Shown here: positions 34,147-42,531 of the stretch, piece after piece | Layout: each line of letters starts with the position of its first letter | Numbering within the stretch: position 1 is the first letter of the stretch | NCBI GenBank assembly: GCA_963708625.1 | Contig: CAVPSV010000003.1 | Coordinates: 1-64,000, forward strand | DNA from: DASXIF01 sp036498145 | GTDB taxonomy: Bacteria > Actinomycetota > Actinomycetes > Mycobacteriales > Jatrophihabitantaceae | Reading direction: 5' to 3' | Length of the DNA: 64,000 nucleotides | Program-made: the position numbers and the translations under genes | Notes under the pieces: model-generated | Told to the model about the DNA's origin: nothing | Seen by the model: only the letters and a program-made list of their open reading frames with translations | The model's database searches: none

Positions 34147-35637
34147 CTAGGAGGAGAACAGCGTGCTGCAGACGAACGGATACGGCGATCGTCGCTGCCA
34201 GCCGCCCTGTTCCAGTTGGATGACCGCGTCACAGTTCGCGGTCTGCTTGCCGCCGACGTTTTGCTTCGCGAACAGGCCGTTGCCGTCGTAGGAGCGCACG
34301 CCCCTGATCGCCGCAAGCAGCGACTGCCGATTCAGCTTGCCGCCCAGCTGCACGGCAAGCTGGGTGAACAGCTTGGCCGCGGCCCAGGCGAACAAACCGA
34401 AGAACGAGGGCACGGCGCTCGGGTAGGTCCGGTGCAGCCAGGCCACGTACGTCTGCATCTCCGGGTTGCGGCCGGACTCCTCGAACAAGGCCGTGTCGGT
34501 GAAGGCCCACGTCCCGTAGCCGACCGATCCCACTGAAGCCACGTACCCCGGGTCGTAGGCGACCGAGTCCATCAAGAACACCGGGTGGAAGCCCTGTTGG
34601 TTCATCGCCTGTTGCAGGCGCACCGCGTACTGGTACGCGCCGACGTACTCGACGAAGGAGACACCGAGGCTCGCCATACGGGACACGAACGGGGCGTAGT
34701 TGAACGTGGCAACGGCAACAGAGGAGTCGTAGACGAAGTTGTAGCCGAGCGAGGCCGCCGTCGCCTTGTCCGCCTTGGCATTGGTGATGACGGTGGCCTG
34801 GTCGAGGTAGATGATGCCCGCCTTCTGGTAGGCATTGCCGGTCGCGGCCTTGACGAAGCGCCACGGCTCGGTGGAGACGACGTTCGGGTTGATCGAGTCG
34901 GTGCCGAAGCTGACCGGCGCGGAGTAGCGCTGCGGGGTCGTCGACAGCGCGCGCAGATCCGGTATGCCGCAGTTGGTCACCGTTGCCGCGCCGCCATTGT
35001 CGGCAGCCGAGGTCGACCCCACCATCGCGAACGCATTGCCGCACGCGGTGGTCGCCGCCTGCTGGTCCCCTTCGTCGCTTGTCTGCGAGTCGAGGGTCTC
35101 CACCGACAGCTTCCGGCCGCAGATCGTGGACGTGGAATTGAAGTAGGCGGCATAGGCGGTGGTGGCCTGCTCGGCCGATTGGAACAAGCCCGAGATCGGA
35201 CCGCTCACGTCGGACGCGTTGGCGATCTTGATGCTGGAGTTGCTGATCCCGGTTGCGTTCGCGAAACCGGCACAGCTGCCAGCATGCACGCCGGCGACGG
35301 CGTTTCCACCCGACGAGGCGCCGCCGACGGCCGACGTGCCAGCACTGCCGCCGACCGCGGCGCTGCCCGAGCGTCCGGGCAGTCCGGCCGAACCCGACGG
35401 GCCGATCGCACCCGCGGTCGCGGCTGCAGCCGCCTGCTCGGCAGCCGGCGCGCCCGACTGAGCCAGCGCGGCCTGCCCGCCGTAGAGGAGGCTGTTCGCC
35501 CGGGCGTACTCAGCGGGTGGAACCGCGGAGCCGCAGGCTGAGGCGACGAGCGCGGTTGCGACACCGATGCACAGGGCAGCGAACGCGCGTCCACGCCGAC
35601 GTCGCCACTGCTGATGTTGCGGCTGCCGCTGCCTCAT
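34147..35637 (-). CDS. Branched-chain amino-acid-type ABC transporter substrate-binding lipoprotein
   Basis: 496 aa. Signal with lipobox (LVASAC), a long Ala/Gly/Ser linker (residues 40-110), then a periplasmic-binding-protein type I fold (SSIKIANASDVSGPISGLFQ, GIIYLDQATVITNAKADKAT, FLMDSVAYDPGYVASVGSVG). It resembles Leu/Ile/Val-binding proteins, but no permease or ATPase genes lie nearby. It may serve a distant transporter or act as a sensor. The ligand is unknown. It is convergent with the Ig-repeat gene. Confidence 0.85.
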   Translation of the reverse strand: MRQRQPQHQQWRRRRGRAFAALCIGVATALVASACGSAVPPAEYARANSLLYGGQAALAQSGAPAAEQAAAAATAGAIGPSGSAGLPGRSGSAAVGGSAGTSAVGGASSGGNAVAGVHAGSCAGFANATGISNSSIKIANASDVSGPISGLFQSAEQATTAYAAYFNSTSTICGRKLSVETLDSQTSDEGDQQAATTACGNAFAMVGSTSAADNGGAATVTNCGIPDLRALSTTPQRYSAPVSFGTDSINPNVVSTEPWRFVKAATGNAYQKAGIIYLDQATVITNAKADKATAASLGYNFVYDSSVAVATFNYAPFVSRMASLGVSFVEYVGAYQYAVRLQQAMNQQGFHPVFLMDSVAYDPGYVASVGSVGYGTWAFTDTALFEESGRNPEMQTYVAWLHRTYPSAVPSFFGLFAWAAAKLFTQLAVQLGGKLNRQSLLAAIRGVRSYDGNGLFAKQNVGGKQTANCDAVIQLEQGGWQRRSPYPFVCSTLFSS

Positions 35638-35762
35638 CGCCGGCTGCCTGGCAGGTGATGAGGCACACTTCGTGCCATGGCGAAATGCTAGACGCGAGAC
35701 CGGGCAAGTGTCCAGTGTGTCGTCCAGTGTGGAGCTTCGGCAGACATTCAGCCGCGCCTGGG

Positions 35763-35776
35763 TGGACTACTGTCTT
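35763..35776. promoter_or_regulatory. Probable TetR operator before the first TetR gene (imperfect TGGAC-N4-GTCCA)
   Basis: TGGAC-TACT-GTCTT lies five bases before the TetR ATG. On the other strand it reads AAGACAGTAGTCCA, sharing GACANTAGTCCA with the perfect sites at 45805 and 47176. Two GTCCAGTGTG half-site-like repeats lie upstream at 35710 and 35722. It suggests autoregulation. Confidence 0.55.
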
Positions 35777-35781
35777 GGCGT

Positions 35782-36360
35782 ATGTCCACCGCGAGTGTCT
35801 TCACCCACGCCACCCGCCGTCAGCTCAATGCGCGGCAGGCCGAGACGGTGGCCAAGTTGGTGGCAGCCGCCCGTGACGAACTCCGCGACGTCGGCTTCGC
35901 GGAGATGACCATTCGCAGCGTGGCGGCTCGGGCCGAGGTGGCCGCCGCGACCGCGTACACCTACTTCTCGTCGAAGAATCACCTGGTCGCCGAGATCTTC
36001 TGGCGCACCCTGTCGGACCGCCCTCGGATCAACAGCCGCAAGACCACGCCGTACGGACGCGTCGTCGATGTCTTCCATGATCTCGCCGCGCTCGTCGTCG
36101 AGGATCCGGAGCTGTCGGCCGCAGTCACCATCGCCCTGCTGAACGAGGAACCGGACGTCAAGCACCTGCGCACACTCGTCGGCACCGAGATCAACGGTCG
36201 CATCGCAGCCGCGTTCGGCGACGAGCCGGCGCCCGAGATCCTCGATGCGCTCAGCGTGGCCTGGTCGGGCGCCATGCTGCAGGTGGGCATGGGCCATGCC
36301 CCGGCGGACGAGATGGGCGACCGGTTGGCCCGGGTGACTCGCCTGCTGATGCGGCCCTGA
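35782..36360 (+). CDS. TetR-family regulator flanking the P450 operon
   Basis: 192 aa. N-terminal helix-turn-helix (AARDELRDVGFAEMTIRSVA, AATAYTYFSSKNHLVAEIFW) and a C-terminal ligand/dimer domain. It is a clear paralogue of the TetR at 45200, with shared ATRRxLNxRQAxTV, AYTYFSSK and AWSGAMLQxGMGH. The two genes bracket the P450 operon and share an upstream palindrome, so both may read the same operator or related ligands, perhaps a steroid or lipid. It is convergent with the last operon gene. Confidence 0.9.
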   Translation: MSTASVFTHATRRQLNARQAETVAKLVAAARDELRDVGFAEMTIRSVAARAEVAAATAYTYFSSKNHLVAEIFWRTLSDRPRINSRKTTPYGRVVDVFHDLAALVVEDPELSAAVTIALLNEEPDVKHLRTLVGTEINGRIAAAFGDEPAPEILDALSVAWSGAMLQVGMGHAPADEMGDRLARVTRLLMRP

Positions 36361-36370
36361 CCCCCGAGCG

Positions 36371-36942
36371 TCAGTGGCTGATGCGTGCCACCGGCCACAG
36401 CGGGCTGCTCAACGCGGCGACGCTCGGATAATGACCCGGCTGCGCACCAGCGGCAGTTGCCTGGATGCGCCGCTCCAGTTGCGGCGTCATGTTGCCGTCC
36501 TGGATCACCTTCACCACTGCGTCCATGGCCAGGCCGTAGTCGAAGATGTCCCGTTGCCAGGCCCACTGACGCTCGCCGCCGTAGCGGAACCAGCTGCAGC
36601 CCAGGCCGTTGATCTCGTACGGCTCGCCGCTCGGCGCGGCGAACGTGGTCACCTGACGCCAGAATCCGACGATCATGCCGGTTCGCTCGTCGATCACCGA
36701 AGCCTGATACGGATAGATCCAGCCTTGGAAGCCGAGCATCTCCGTGCCCAGTGCGAGGTCCCTGATCTCCTCGCGTCCGGTGGCCATGAAGTGGTCCGTC
36801 GGCGTGTAGGACCACCCGTAGCTGGCATCCGGCGCGTAGAAGTCGGCCAGATCGACCAGTCCCCCAGCTCCTGTGCCTTCCGGTTTCCGTCGAGCCAGCC
36901 CTGCCAGAACTCGTCGAGCTCGTCGCGGTCGAACGTCGGCAT
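36371..36942 (-). pseudogene. SnoaL/NTF2-like protein, frame broken once
   Basis: The first frame (MPTFDRDELDEFWQGWLDGN) and the second (ADFYAPDASYGWSYTPTDHF, MVGFWRQVTTFAAPSGEPYE, YGGERQWAWQRDIFDYGLAM) join if the G5 run near 36865 is really G6 (ELGGLVDLADFY). The rebuilt protein of about 190 aa is a SnoaL/NTF2-like fold with the usual small-molecule-binding cavity. Family members include ketosteroid isomerases and hydratases, which fits an operon with CYP51. It is the last gene of the operon, two bases after the ferredoxin stop. Confidence 0.75.
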
Positions 36943-36943
36943 C

Positions 36944-37141
36944 TCAGTCCTCCTGGACGGACAGGGCGCCCGTCGGGCAGTAGGTGATCGCGCGGCGCAC
37001 GGCATCGCGCTCGGCGGGTGATGGCGTCTCGTCCAGCACCCGCACCTGGTCATCGTGCTTTCCAACCGCGAACACGGCCGGCGCCTCACTCGCACACATC
37101 GCATGCCCCTGGCACAGATCGCGATCGACAACGACGCGCAC
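36944..37141 (-). CDS. [3Fe-4S] ferredoxin, P450 redox partner
   Basis: 65 aa. The cluster motif is CQGHAMC plus a distant CP (YCPTGAL): the usual second Cys is His, the mark of [3Fe-4S] ferredoxins serving actinobacterial P450s. M. tuberculosis Rv0763c has the same place and layout beside cyp51. It should deliver electrons to CYP51 and perhaps to the other P450s of the operon. It starts four bases after the cyp51 stop. No ferredoxin reductase is encoded in the operon. Confidence 0.93.
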   Translation of the reverse strand: MRVVVDRDLCQGHAMCASEAPAVFAVGKHDDQVRVLDETPSPAERDAVRRAITYCPTGALSVQED

Positions 37142-37144
37142 CGC

Positions 37145-38503
37145 TCACCTCACCCGCCGCCGGTATCGAACCCGGCACGGCTGCTGCAGTTGAATGACCA
37201 TCTTCGTCACGTCGTCGCGGTAGGTCTCCGACGGCTGCGCCAGCTCGAACTCGTAGTCGCGCAGGATCACCGAGAAGATCGCCTTGAGCTGCATCATCGC
37301 GAACGCCGATCCGACGCAGCGATGCTTGCCCGCGCCGAACGGGATCCAGGTCCAACGGTTGATCAGATCCTCCTGCCGCGGCTCGAGATATCGCGACGGG
37401 TCGAACGTGTCCGGTTGCGGGAAGTCTGCCGGCGATGCGGTTGGAGACCGCCGGCGAAGCGCCGACCATCGCAGCCCGACGGCGACGGTGTAGCCGCCGA
37501 TCTCGATCGGCTGCTTGGCAATGCGCAGCAACAGGATCAGCGGCGGATGCAGCCGCAGCGTCTCCTTGAGCGTCGACTCCAGGAACGGGATCTCGCGCAA
37601 CGCCTGGAACGAGACCTCTAGCCCGTCCGCGTAGAGATCGTCGAGCTCGGTGACCACCTGCGCCATAGCTTGCGGGTGTCGCAGCAGCTCGATCAGCGTC
37701 CACGCCGCAGTACCGGAGGAGGTGTGGTGCCCGGCGAACATCATCGAGATGAAGATGCCGGTGATCTCGTCGGCGGAGAAGCGGGCGTTGTCGGCGTCAT
37801 CCGTCAACACCATCAACACGTCGAGCATGTCCCACTCGCCGTCCTTCGGCGGGCCGGCCGCCGCGCGCCTGGTCATGATCGCCTGCACCAGTTCGACCAA
37901 GGCGATACGCGCTCGGTCCCGCCGTGCGAAGCTCTCGATCGGCAGGTACGGGTCGACGAATGCCAGGGCATCCGTGCCGCGCTCGAGGTCGTGATAGAGC
38001 CTCGCGAAGCTCCCGTCCAGCTCCTCGCGGAACCGTGGCCCGATCAGGCACGACGACGTCGTGTAGATCGTCAACTCGGCGAACCAGTCCAGCAGGTCGA
38101 TCTCGCCGGACTCACCCCAACCGGCCACCATCCGGCCGACCTCGTGCTCGATCGTGGCCGCGTGCTCCTTCATCTGGTCGCCGCGCAAGGCCTGGTTGCG
38201 CAACATCTCCTTCCGGCGCTCGGGCGGCGCGTCGAACACCACGCCCTTACCGAAGATCGGCGTCATGAACGGATACGCCTCACCCTGGTCGAGCACGTCG
38301 TCCGGCGCGCGGAAATACGCCTCGTTCGCCTCGGCACCGGTGGCCAGCACGACATCGCGCCCGGCCAGGTTGAAGACCCCGACGTCGCCGCACTCCGCCC
38401 GTACCCGCGACAGCAATCCGATCGGGTCGCCGCGCAGCTCCTCGAGATGGCCGTTCGGTCCGGTATCGCCGGACACCCGCGGGATCGTGGTAGACGTGCT
38501 CAC
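37145..38503 (-). CDS. cyp51: CYP51-type sterol 14-alpha-demethylase
   Basis: 452 aa from GTG, overlapping the SDR stop (GTGA). CYP51 signatures: I-helix FAGHHTSSGTAAWTLIELLR, K-helix ESTLKETLRLHPPLILLLRI, and QEDLINRWTWIPFGAGKHRC at the heme. The family removes the 14-alpha methyl of sterols by three oxidations. Between residues 337 and 356 the frame reads LRWSALRRRSPTASP, which is not P450-like. The next frame gives AAMVGASPAVSNRI, the conserved P450 text. A missing G near 37490 and an extra G near 37450 thus cancel out. They are very likely sequence errors. Confidence 0.93.
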   Translation of the reverse strand: MSTSTTIPRVSGDTGPNGHLEELRGDPIGLLSRVRAECGDVGVFNLAGRDVVLATGAEANEAYFRAPDDVLDQGEAYPFMTPIFGKGVVFDAPPERRKEMLRNQALRGDQMKEHAATIEHEVGRMVAGWGESGEIDLLDWFAELTIYTTSSCLIGPRFREELDGSFARLYHDLERGTDALAFVDPYLPIESFARRDRARIALVELVQAIMTRRAAAGPPKDGEWDMLDVLMVLTDDADNARFSADEITGIFISMMFAGHHTSSGTAAWTLIELLRHPQAMAQVVTELDDLYADGLEVSFQALREIPFLESTLKETLRLHPPLILLLRIAKQPIEIGGYTVAVGLRWSALRRRSPTASPADFPQPDTFDPSRYLEPRQEDLINRWTWIPFGAGKHRCVGSAFAMMQLKAIFSVILRDYEFELAQPSETYRDDVTKMVIQLQQPCRVRYRRRVR

Positions 38504-39303
38504 GTGTTCCCCTCGCTGAGTGGCGCCTCCGGCGCGACGTAGGACACGGCGACGTGCGTGCCGCGCGGCGCGCCGACGACGTGCGCGACGGTGCGTGCGA
38601 TCGCGGCCGGTTGCAGGAAGCCGAAATGCCGCAACGAACCGAACCTCTTGCCGTAGCGCACGACCTCCATCGCGTCGTCCATATCCCAGCCCGTCGCGAT
38701 CTCGCTCGCGGTCGGGCCGGGCTGGACGATCGAGACACGCACCCCGGTGCCTTCGGTCTCCAGCTGCAGCGTCCGAGCCAGGCCCTCGGCACCCCACTTG
38801 CTCGCGACGTAGGTCCCGACCAGCGGGCGGGGACGCTCGACGACATCGGAGGAGATGAGCACGAAGTCGCCGCGTCGCCGCGCGAGCATGCCGGGCAAGA
38901 ACGCGTGCACCAACCGCTGTACGCCGACGACGTTGACGTTCAGCGAGGACGCGAAGTCCGCCGGGTCGGTGCTGGCCAGCGCGCCGGGCCGCATCGTGCC
39001 CGCGTTCGCGACCACGATCTCGGTCTCGCCGTACTGGTCGGCGACCTCCTTGGCGAACGTGTCGACAGACGCCGTGTCCCCGATGTCGAGGTGATAGGCG
39101 AACGCTTCGCCGCCCGCGGCCCGAATCTCCGCGGCGATCGCCTCGCACCGGTCCACCCGGCGCGCGCCGAGAGCGATCGGGTAGCCCTGCGCGCCGAGCA
39201 CGCGCGCTATGTCCGCGCCGATCCCGGCGGATGCGCCGGCGACCACCGCCGGGCGCCGGACCGGGTGCTCGCCCGGCCCGCTCTGCGCGCGCAACTCCGG
39301 CAT
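38500..39303 (-). CDS. Short-chain dehydrogenase/reductase
   Basis: 267 aa. NAD(P)-binding motif VVAGASAGIGADIARVLGAQ, the NAG motif (VVANAGTMRPG), and the catalytic Ser and YVASKWG. It resembles the SDR next to cyp51 in mycobacteria (Rv0765c). It should oxidise or reduce a hydroxy/keto group, plausibly of a sterol or of an alcohol made by the P450s. It overlaps the CYP142-like gene by TGATG and cyp51 by GTGA, so it is translationally coupled on both sides. Confidence 0.92.
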   Translation of the reverse strand: MPELRAQSGPGEHPVRRPAVVAGASAGIGADIARVLGAQGYPIALGARRVDRCEAIAAEIRAAGGEAFAYHLDIGDTASVDTFAKEVADQYGETEIVVANAGTMRPGALASTDPADFASSLNVNVVGVQRLVHAFLPGMLARRRGDFVLISSDVVERPRPLVGTYVASKWGAEGLARTLQLETEGTGVRVSIVQPGPTASEIATGWDMDDAMEVVRYGKRFGSLRHFGFLQPAAIARTVAHVVGAPRGTHVAVSYVAPEAPLSEGNT

Positions 39304-40541
39304 CAGCTCACCCGCCTGGCGCTCGGGCTGTACGCGACCGGCATCGTCTCCAAGCCGCTGACGAAGTTGGACGCGCGGCGCGGCAACCCGCCGGATGCGC
39401 TGGTTGCGCTTCTGGCGCTCGATGCGCTGGGCGCAAGGTGCAGATCAGGCATGCGTTGCAGCAGCTTCGGGAACATCTGGAGCAGTTCCAGGCGGGCGAG
39501 CTGATTACCGAGACAGAAATGGTTGCCGAGGCCGAACGCGAGGTGTGGATTCGGGTCGCGCCCGATGTCGAAACGGAACGGCTCGGTGAAGACATCCTCG
39601 TCCCGATTCGCGGACGGGTAGAACAGCATCAGCTGGTCGCCCTCGCGCAAGCGCACGCCATTGAGCGTCGCGTCCCGCGTCAGCGTCCGGGCCATGTCCT
39701 GCAGCGGGCTGACCCAGCGCAGCATCTCCTCGACCGCACCCGGCAGCTTCGCCGGGTCGGCGGTGAGTGCGGCGAGTTGCTCGGGGTTCTCCAGCAACGC
39801 GAGCATGCCGCCGCTGAGCACGTGCCGGGTGGTCTCGTCGCCGCCGACCAGGATCAGCAGCGTGTCGAAGACGAGATCGTCGTCGGAGAGCCGGTCGCCG
39901 TCGATCTCGGCGTTGGCCAGGATCCCGATCAGGTCGCCGGTGAAGCCCGTGGCCCGCCGATCGGCGATGATCGGCAGGACGTAGGACTGGTACTGGATGA
40001 ACGCTGTCGTCGCCCGCTCCAAAGTCTCCTGGTCAGGCGCGCCCTGGCTCAACAGCATCTCGTCGGACCAGCGCAACAGCTCGGCGCGATCGGCCGGCGC
40101 CACCCCGAGCAGATCACCAATCATGATCAGTGGCAGCTGCGCCGCGATGTCGGCGACGAAGTCGCAGCCGGACTGCTCGCACACCGCGTCGATCACCTCG
40201 TCGCAGGTCCGCGCGACATGCTCGCGCAATTCGGCGACGCGCCGCGGAGTGAAGCCGGCGCTGACGAGCTTGCGCCGCTTGCTGTGCGTCGGCGGATCGG
40301 TGTCGATCATCATCGGGGTCGGGAACGACTTCGGCCGGCTGCCGGTGGCGTTGGAGAAGGTCCGCGGATCGGTACTGCAGGTGCGAACGTCCTGGTAGCG
40401 GGTGACGGCCCAGACGTCGTTGGTCTCATCGTGGTAGACCGGCTCGTGGCAGCGCATCCAGGTCCAGGCAGCGTGCGGATCCTCGGCATAGAAGCCACCG
40501 CCCATCAGGTCGACCACCGGCCGGGACGCGATCTCCGTCAT
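39303..40541 (-). CDS. Cytochrome P450, CYP142-like
   Basis: 412 aa. I-helix LLILVGGDETTRHVLSGGML, K-helix AVEEMLRWVSPLQDMARTL, heme loop LAFGLGNHFCLGNQLARLEL. The sequences MMIDTDPPTHSKRRKLVSAG and RASNFVSGLETMPVAYSPS closely recall M. tuberculosis CYP142, a steroid side-chain C26/27 hydroxylase. In M. tuberculosis this operon position holds CYP123 instead. Steroid or branched-lipid terminal hydroxylation is therefore inferred. It overlaps the decarboxylase-like gene by ATGA. Confidence 0.88.
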   Translation of the reverse strand: MTEIASRPVVDLMGGGFYAEDPHAAWTWMRCHEPVYHDETNDVWAVTRYQDVRTCSTDPRTFSNATGSRPKSFPTPMMIDTDPPTHSKRRKLVSAGFTPRRVAELREHVARTCDEVIDAVCEQSGCDFVADIAAQLPLIMIGDLLGVAPADRAELLRWSDEMLLSQGAPDQETLERATTAFIQYQSYVLPIIADRRATGFTGDLIGILANAEIDGDRLSDDDLVFDTLLILVGGDETTRHVLSGGMLALLENPEQLAALTADPAKLPGAVEEMLRWVSPLQDMARTLTRDATLNGVRLREGDQLMLFYPSANRDEDVFTEPFRFDIGRDPNPHLAFGLGNHFCLGNQLARLELLQMFPKLLQRMPDLHLAPSASSARSATSASGGLPRRASNFVSGLETMPVAYSPSARRVS

Positions 40542-40891
40542 GCGCGTCCCTTCGCGATGATCTTCTCGACGATGCCGGTGAGCGCCGCCGCGCTGGGCCA
40601 GCCTGCGTAGTGCGCCATGAAGATCACGATCTCGCGCAGCTGCTGCTCGTCCAGTTCACCGAGGCGGTAGGCCGCGTCGAGTTGGATCTGCAGCACGTCG
40701 TTCAGTCCCCGACCGACCATCAGCCCGATCAGCATCAACCGCCGTTGCCCGATATCGAATCCCGGGCGCGTCCAGATCTCGCCGAACAGGTGATCGCGAG
40801 TGATCTGGAAGAACTCGCCCGGATAATCCGGCGAGTCCCAGCCGTACACCTCGTTCATCTTCGCCAGGCCCGGCGGGATCTGCTCAGTCAT
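40538..40891 (-). CDS. Carboxymuconolactone decarboxylase-family protein
   Basis: 117 aa. The CMD helical core (MLIGLMVGRGLNDVLQIQLD, REIVIFMAHYAGWPSAAALT) is present, but the CxxC of the AhpD branch is absent. It therefore resembles the decarboxylase-like branch rather than a thiol peroxidase. It is the likely counterpart of M. tuberculosis Rv0771. The actual reaction is unknown. Its start lies inside the 3' end of the preceding dehydrogenase gene, with an eight-base overlap. Confidence 0.85.
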   Translation of the reverse strand: MTEQIPPGLAKMNEVYGWDSPDYPGEFFQITRDHLFGEIWTRPGFDIGQRRLMLIGLMVGRGLNDVLQIQLDAAYRLGELDEQQLREIVIFMAHYAGWPSAAALTGIVEKIIAKGRA

Positions 40892-41741
40892 CGCTACTCC
40901 CCACCCCGAGGCTGACCGCGAGACGGTCCAGCGCGAGACGCGCCACCGGTGCTTCGACGTCCAGGTGTTGTGCCAGCTCCAACGCGAACGACAGGTCCTT
41001 CTCGCCGAGCGCGCGCACATGCTCGAGGATCGGACGCCACGGATCGTCGATGGCGACCGGCCCGGTGCGGTCCCGGTACATGATCGCGCCGGGGCCGCCG
41101 GTCACGGCGTCGGTGTGCCGCACGATCTTGCCGAGCGTGACCAGGTCGACGCCCGCGGCTTGGGCCAGCGCACTGGCTTCCATCGCCGCGACGAACGCCG
41201 TGAAATGCAGCATGTTCCGCGCGAGCTTGGTCGCGGTGCCGGCACCGGCGGGACCGAGGTGCACGACCAGCTCGCCCATGCGTTCCAGCACCGGCCGGGC
41301 GAGGTCGAACGCGAGCCGCTCGCCGCCGACCATGATCGCGAGCTTGCCCTGGGCGGCACCGCCGGCTCCCCCGCTCACCGGCGCGTCCAGGATGTGCACG
41401 CCGCGCGCGACCGCGAGTTCGGCAAGTTCGGCCACGGTATCCGGGTGAATGGTCGAGTGCACGGCGATGACGGTGCCCGGATCTGCGCCCGCGAGGATCC
41501 CGTCGTCGCCACTGATGACGGTCCGCACCTGGGCGTCATCGCGGACCATCACCGAGATGAAGCCGGCGTGTTCGGCCACATCGCGCGGCGTCGCGGCGAC
41601 CTTGGCGCCGTCGGCCTCCAGCGCGGCGACCGCGGCCGGGTCGACGTCGCACACCCACAGCCCGGCCGGCCAGTCGCTGAGCCGGCGCGCCATCGGCTTG
41701 CCGATGTTGCCGAGTCCGATGAACCCGACGGACCTCGTCAT
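40884..41741 (-). CDS. 3-hydroxyisobutyrate-dehydrogenase-family oxidoreductase
   Basis: 285 aa. Rossmann motif GFIGLGNIGKPMARRL, substrate motif DAPVSGGAGGAAQGKLAIM, and catalytic Lys in ATKLARNMLHFTAFVAAMEA: the full set for beta-hydroxyacid dehydrogenases. It matches Rv0770 in the M. tuberculosis order. It would oxidise a beta-hydroxyacid or related alcohol with NAD(P)+, possibly a side-chain breakdown product. It overlaps the SDR gene before it (ATGA). Confidence 0.92.
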   Translation of the reverse strand: MTRSVGFIGLGNIGKPMARRLSDWPAGLWVCDVDPAAVAALEADGAKVAATPRDVAEHAGFISVMVRDDAQVRTVISGDDGILAGADPGTVIAVHSTIHPDTVAELAELAVARGVHILDAPVSGGAGGAAQGKLAIMVGGERLAFDLARPVLERMGELVVHLGPAGAGTATKLARNMLHFTAFVAAMEASALAQAAGVDLVTLGKIVRHTDAVTGGPGAIMYRDRTGPVAIDDPWRPILEHVRALGEKDLSFALELAQHLDVEAPVARLALDRLAVSLGVGSSDD

Positions 41742-42502
41742 GACCGGAACACCTGCCCCCCGTCCACGTTGATGATCTGTCCGGTGATCCAGGACGCCTC
41801 GTCGGACAAGAGGAACAGGCACGCGTCAGCCATGTCCTCGGTGGTGCCGAGCCGCTTGAGCGGCAGATCCTTGACCAGCTGCTCGGCGTAGTCGCCGACC
41901 TGGCTGCGGGTTGCCTCGGTGTCGGTCGGTCCGGGCGCGAGCGCGTTGATGCGGATCCGATCGCCGCCGAGTTCGCGGGCCAGCTGCTGCGTCAGCCCGT
42001 TCACGCCGACCTTGGCCAACCCGTAGAAGCCGGAATAGAGCCAGGCCGCAGTCGAGGACTGGTTGACGATCGCTCCCCCACCGCGCTTCTTCATGTGCGG
42101 CCAGACCGCGCGCGTACAGACCAGCGCGCCGTCCATGTTCACCGACATGAACGTGCGGTAGTAGTCCCAGGACACGGTGAGCAGCAGGTCGAACTTCATC
42201 GAGCCGTAGATGGCGGCGTTGTTCACCAGGTAGTCGATGCCACCGAACTCGTTCACGGCCGCCGCCGCCGCGGCCTGCGCCGAATCGGGTGCGGATACAT
42301 CCGTTTCGACGAAGATCGCCCGCCCGCCGTCAGCGACGATGGCGTCCGCGACCGCCTTGCCCTTCTCGATGGCCACGTCGGCCACCACGACGGCTGCGCC
42401 TTCCACCGCCAACCGCCGGGCGTACGTCTCGCCGATGCCTTGCGCCGCGCCGGTGACAACGGCCACCTTGTCCGCGAACCGAATCGGTCGTGCCTGCGTC
42501 AT
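41738..42502 (-). CDS. Short-chain dehydrogenase/reductase (Rv0769-like)
   Basis: 254 aa. VAVVTGAAQGIGETYARRLA binds the cofactor, DYLVNNAAIYG is the NAG-type motif, and the catalytic Ser (NQSSTAAW) and YGLAK (Tyr, Lys) follow. It ends in GQIINVDGGQVFRS, as SDRs of this group do. The substrate is unknown; an alcohol or keto intermediate of the operon pathway is likely. It lies 29 bases after the aldehyde dehydrogenase gene. Confidence 0.92.
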   Translation of the reverse strand: MTQARPIRFADKVAVVTGAAQGIGETYARRLAVEGAAVVVADVAIEKGKAVADAIVADGGRAIFVETDVSAPDSAQAAAAAAVNEFGGIDYLVNNAAIYGSMKFDLLLTVSWDYYRTFMSVNMDGALVCTRAVWPHMKKRGGGAIVNQSSTAAWLYSGFYGLAKVGVNGLTQQLARELGGDRIRINALAPGPTDTEATRSQVGDYAEQLVKDLPLKRLGTTEDMADACLFLLSDEASWITGQIINVDGGQVFRS

Positions 42503-42531
42503 CGTGTGTCCTTGTCTTGGCGATTGCGCGA

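Noticed and set aside
37145..39148. A 667-residue ORF suggesting an SDR-like extension fused to CYP51
   Set aside because: The first 215 residues are a shadow of the separate SDR gene; CYP51 starts at the GTG at 38503 inside a GTGA overlap.
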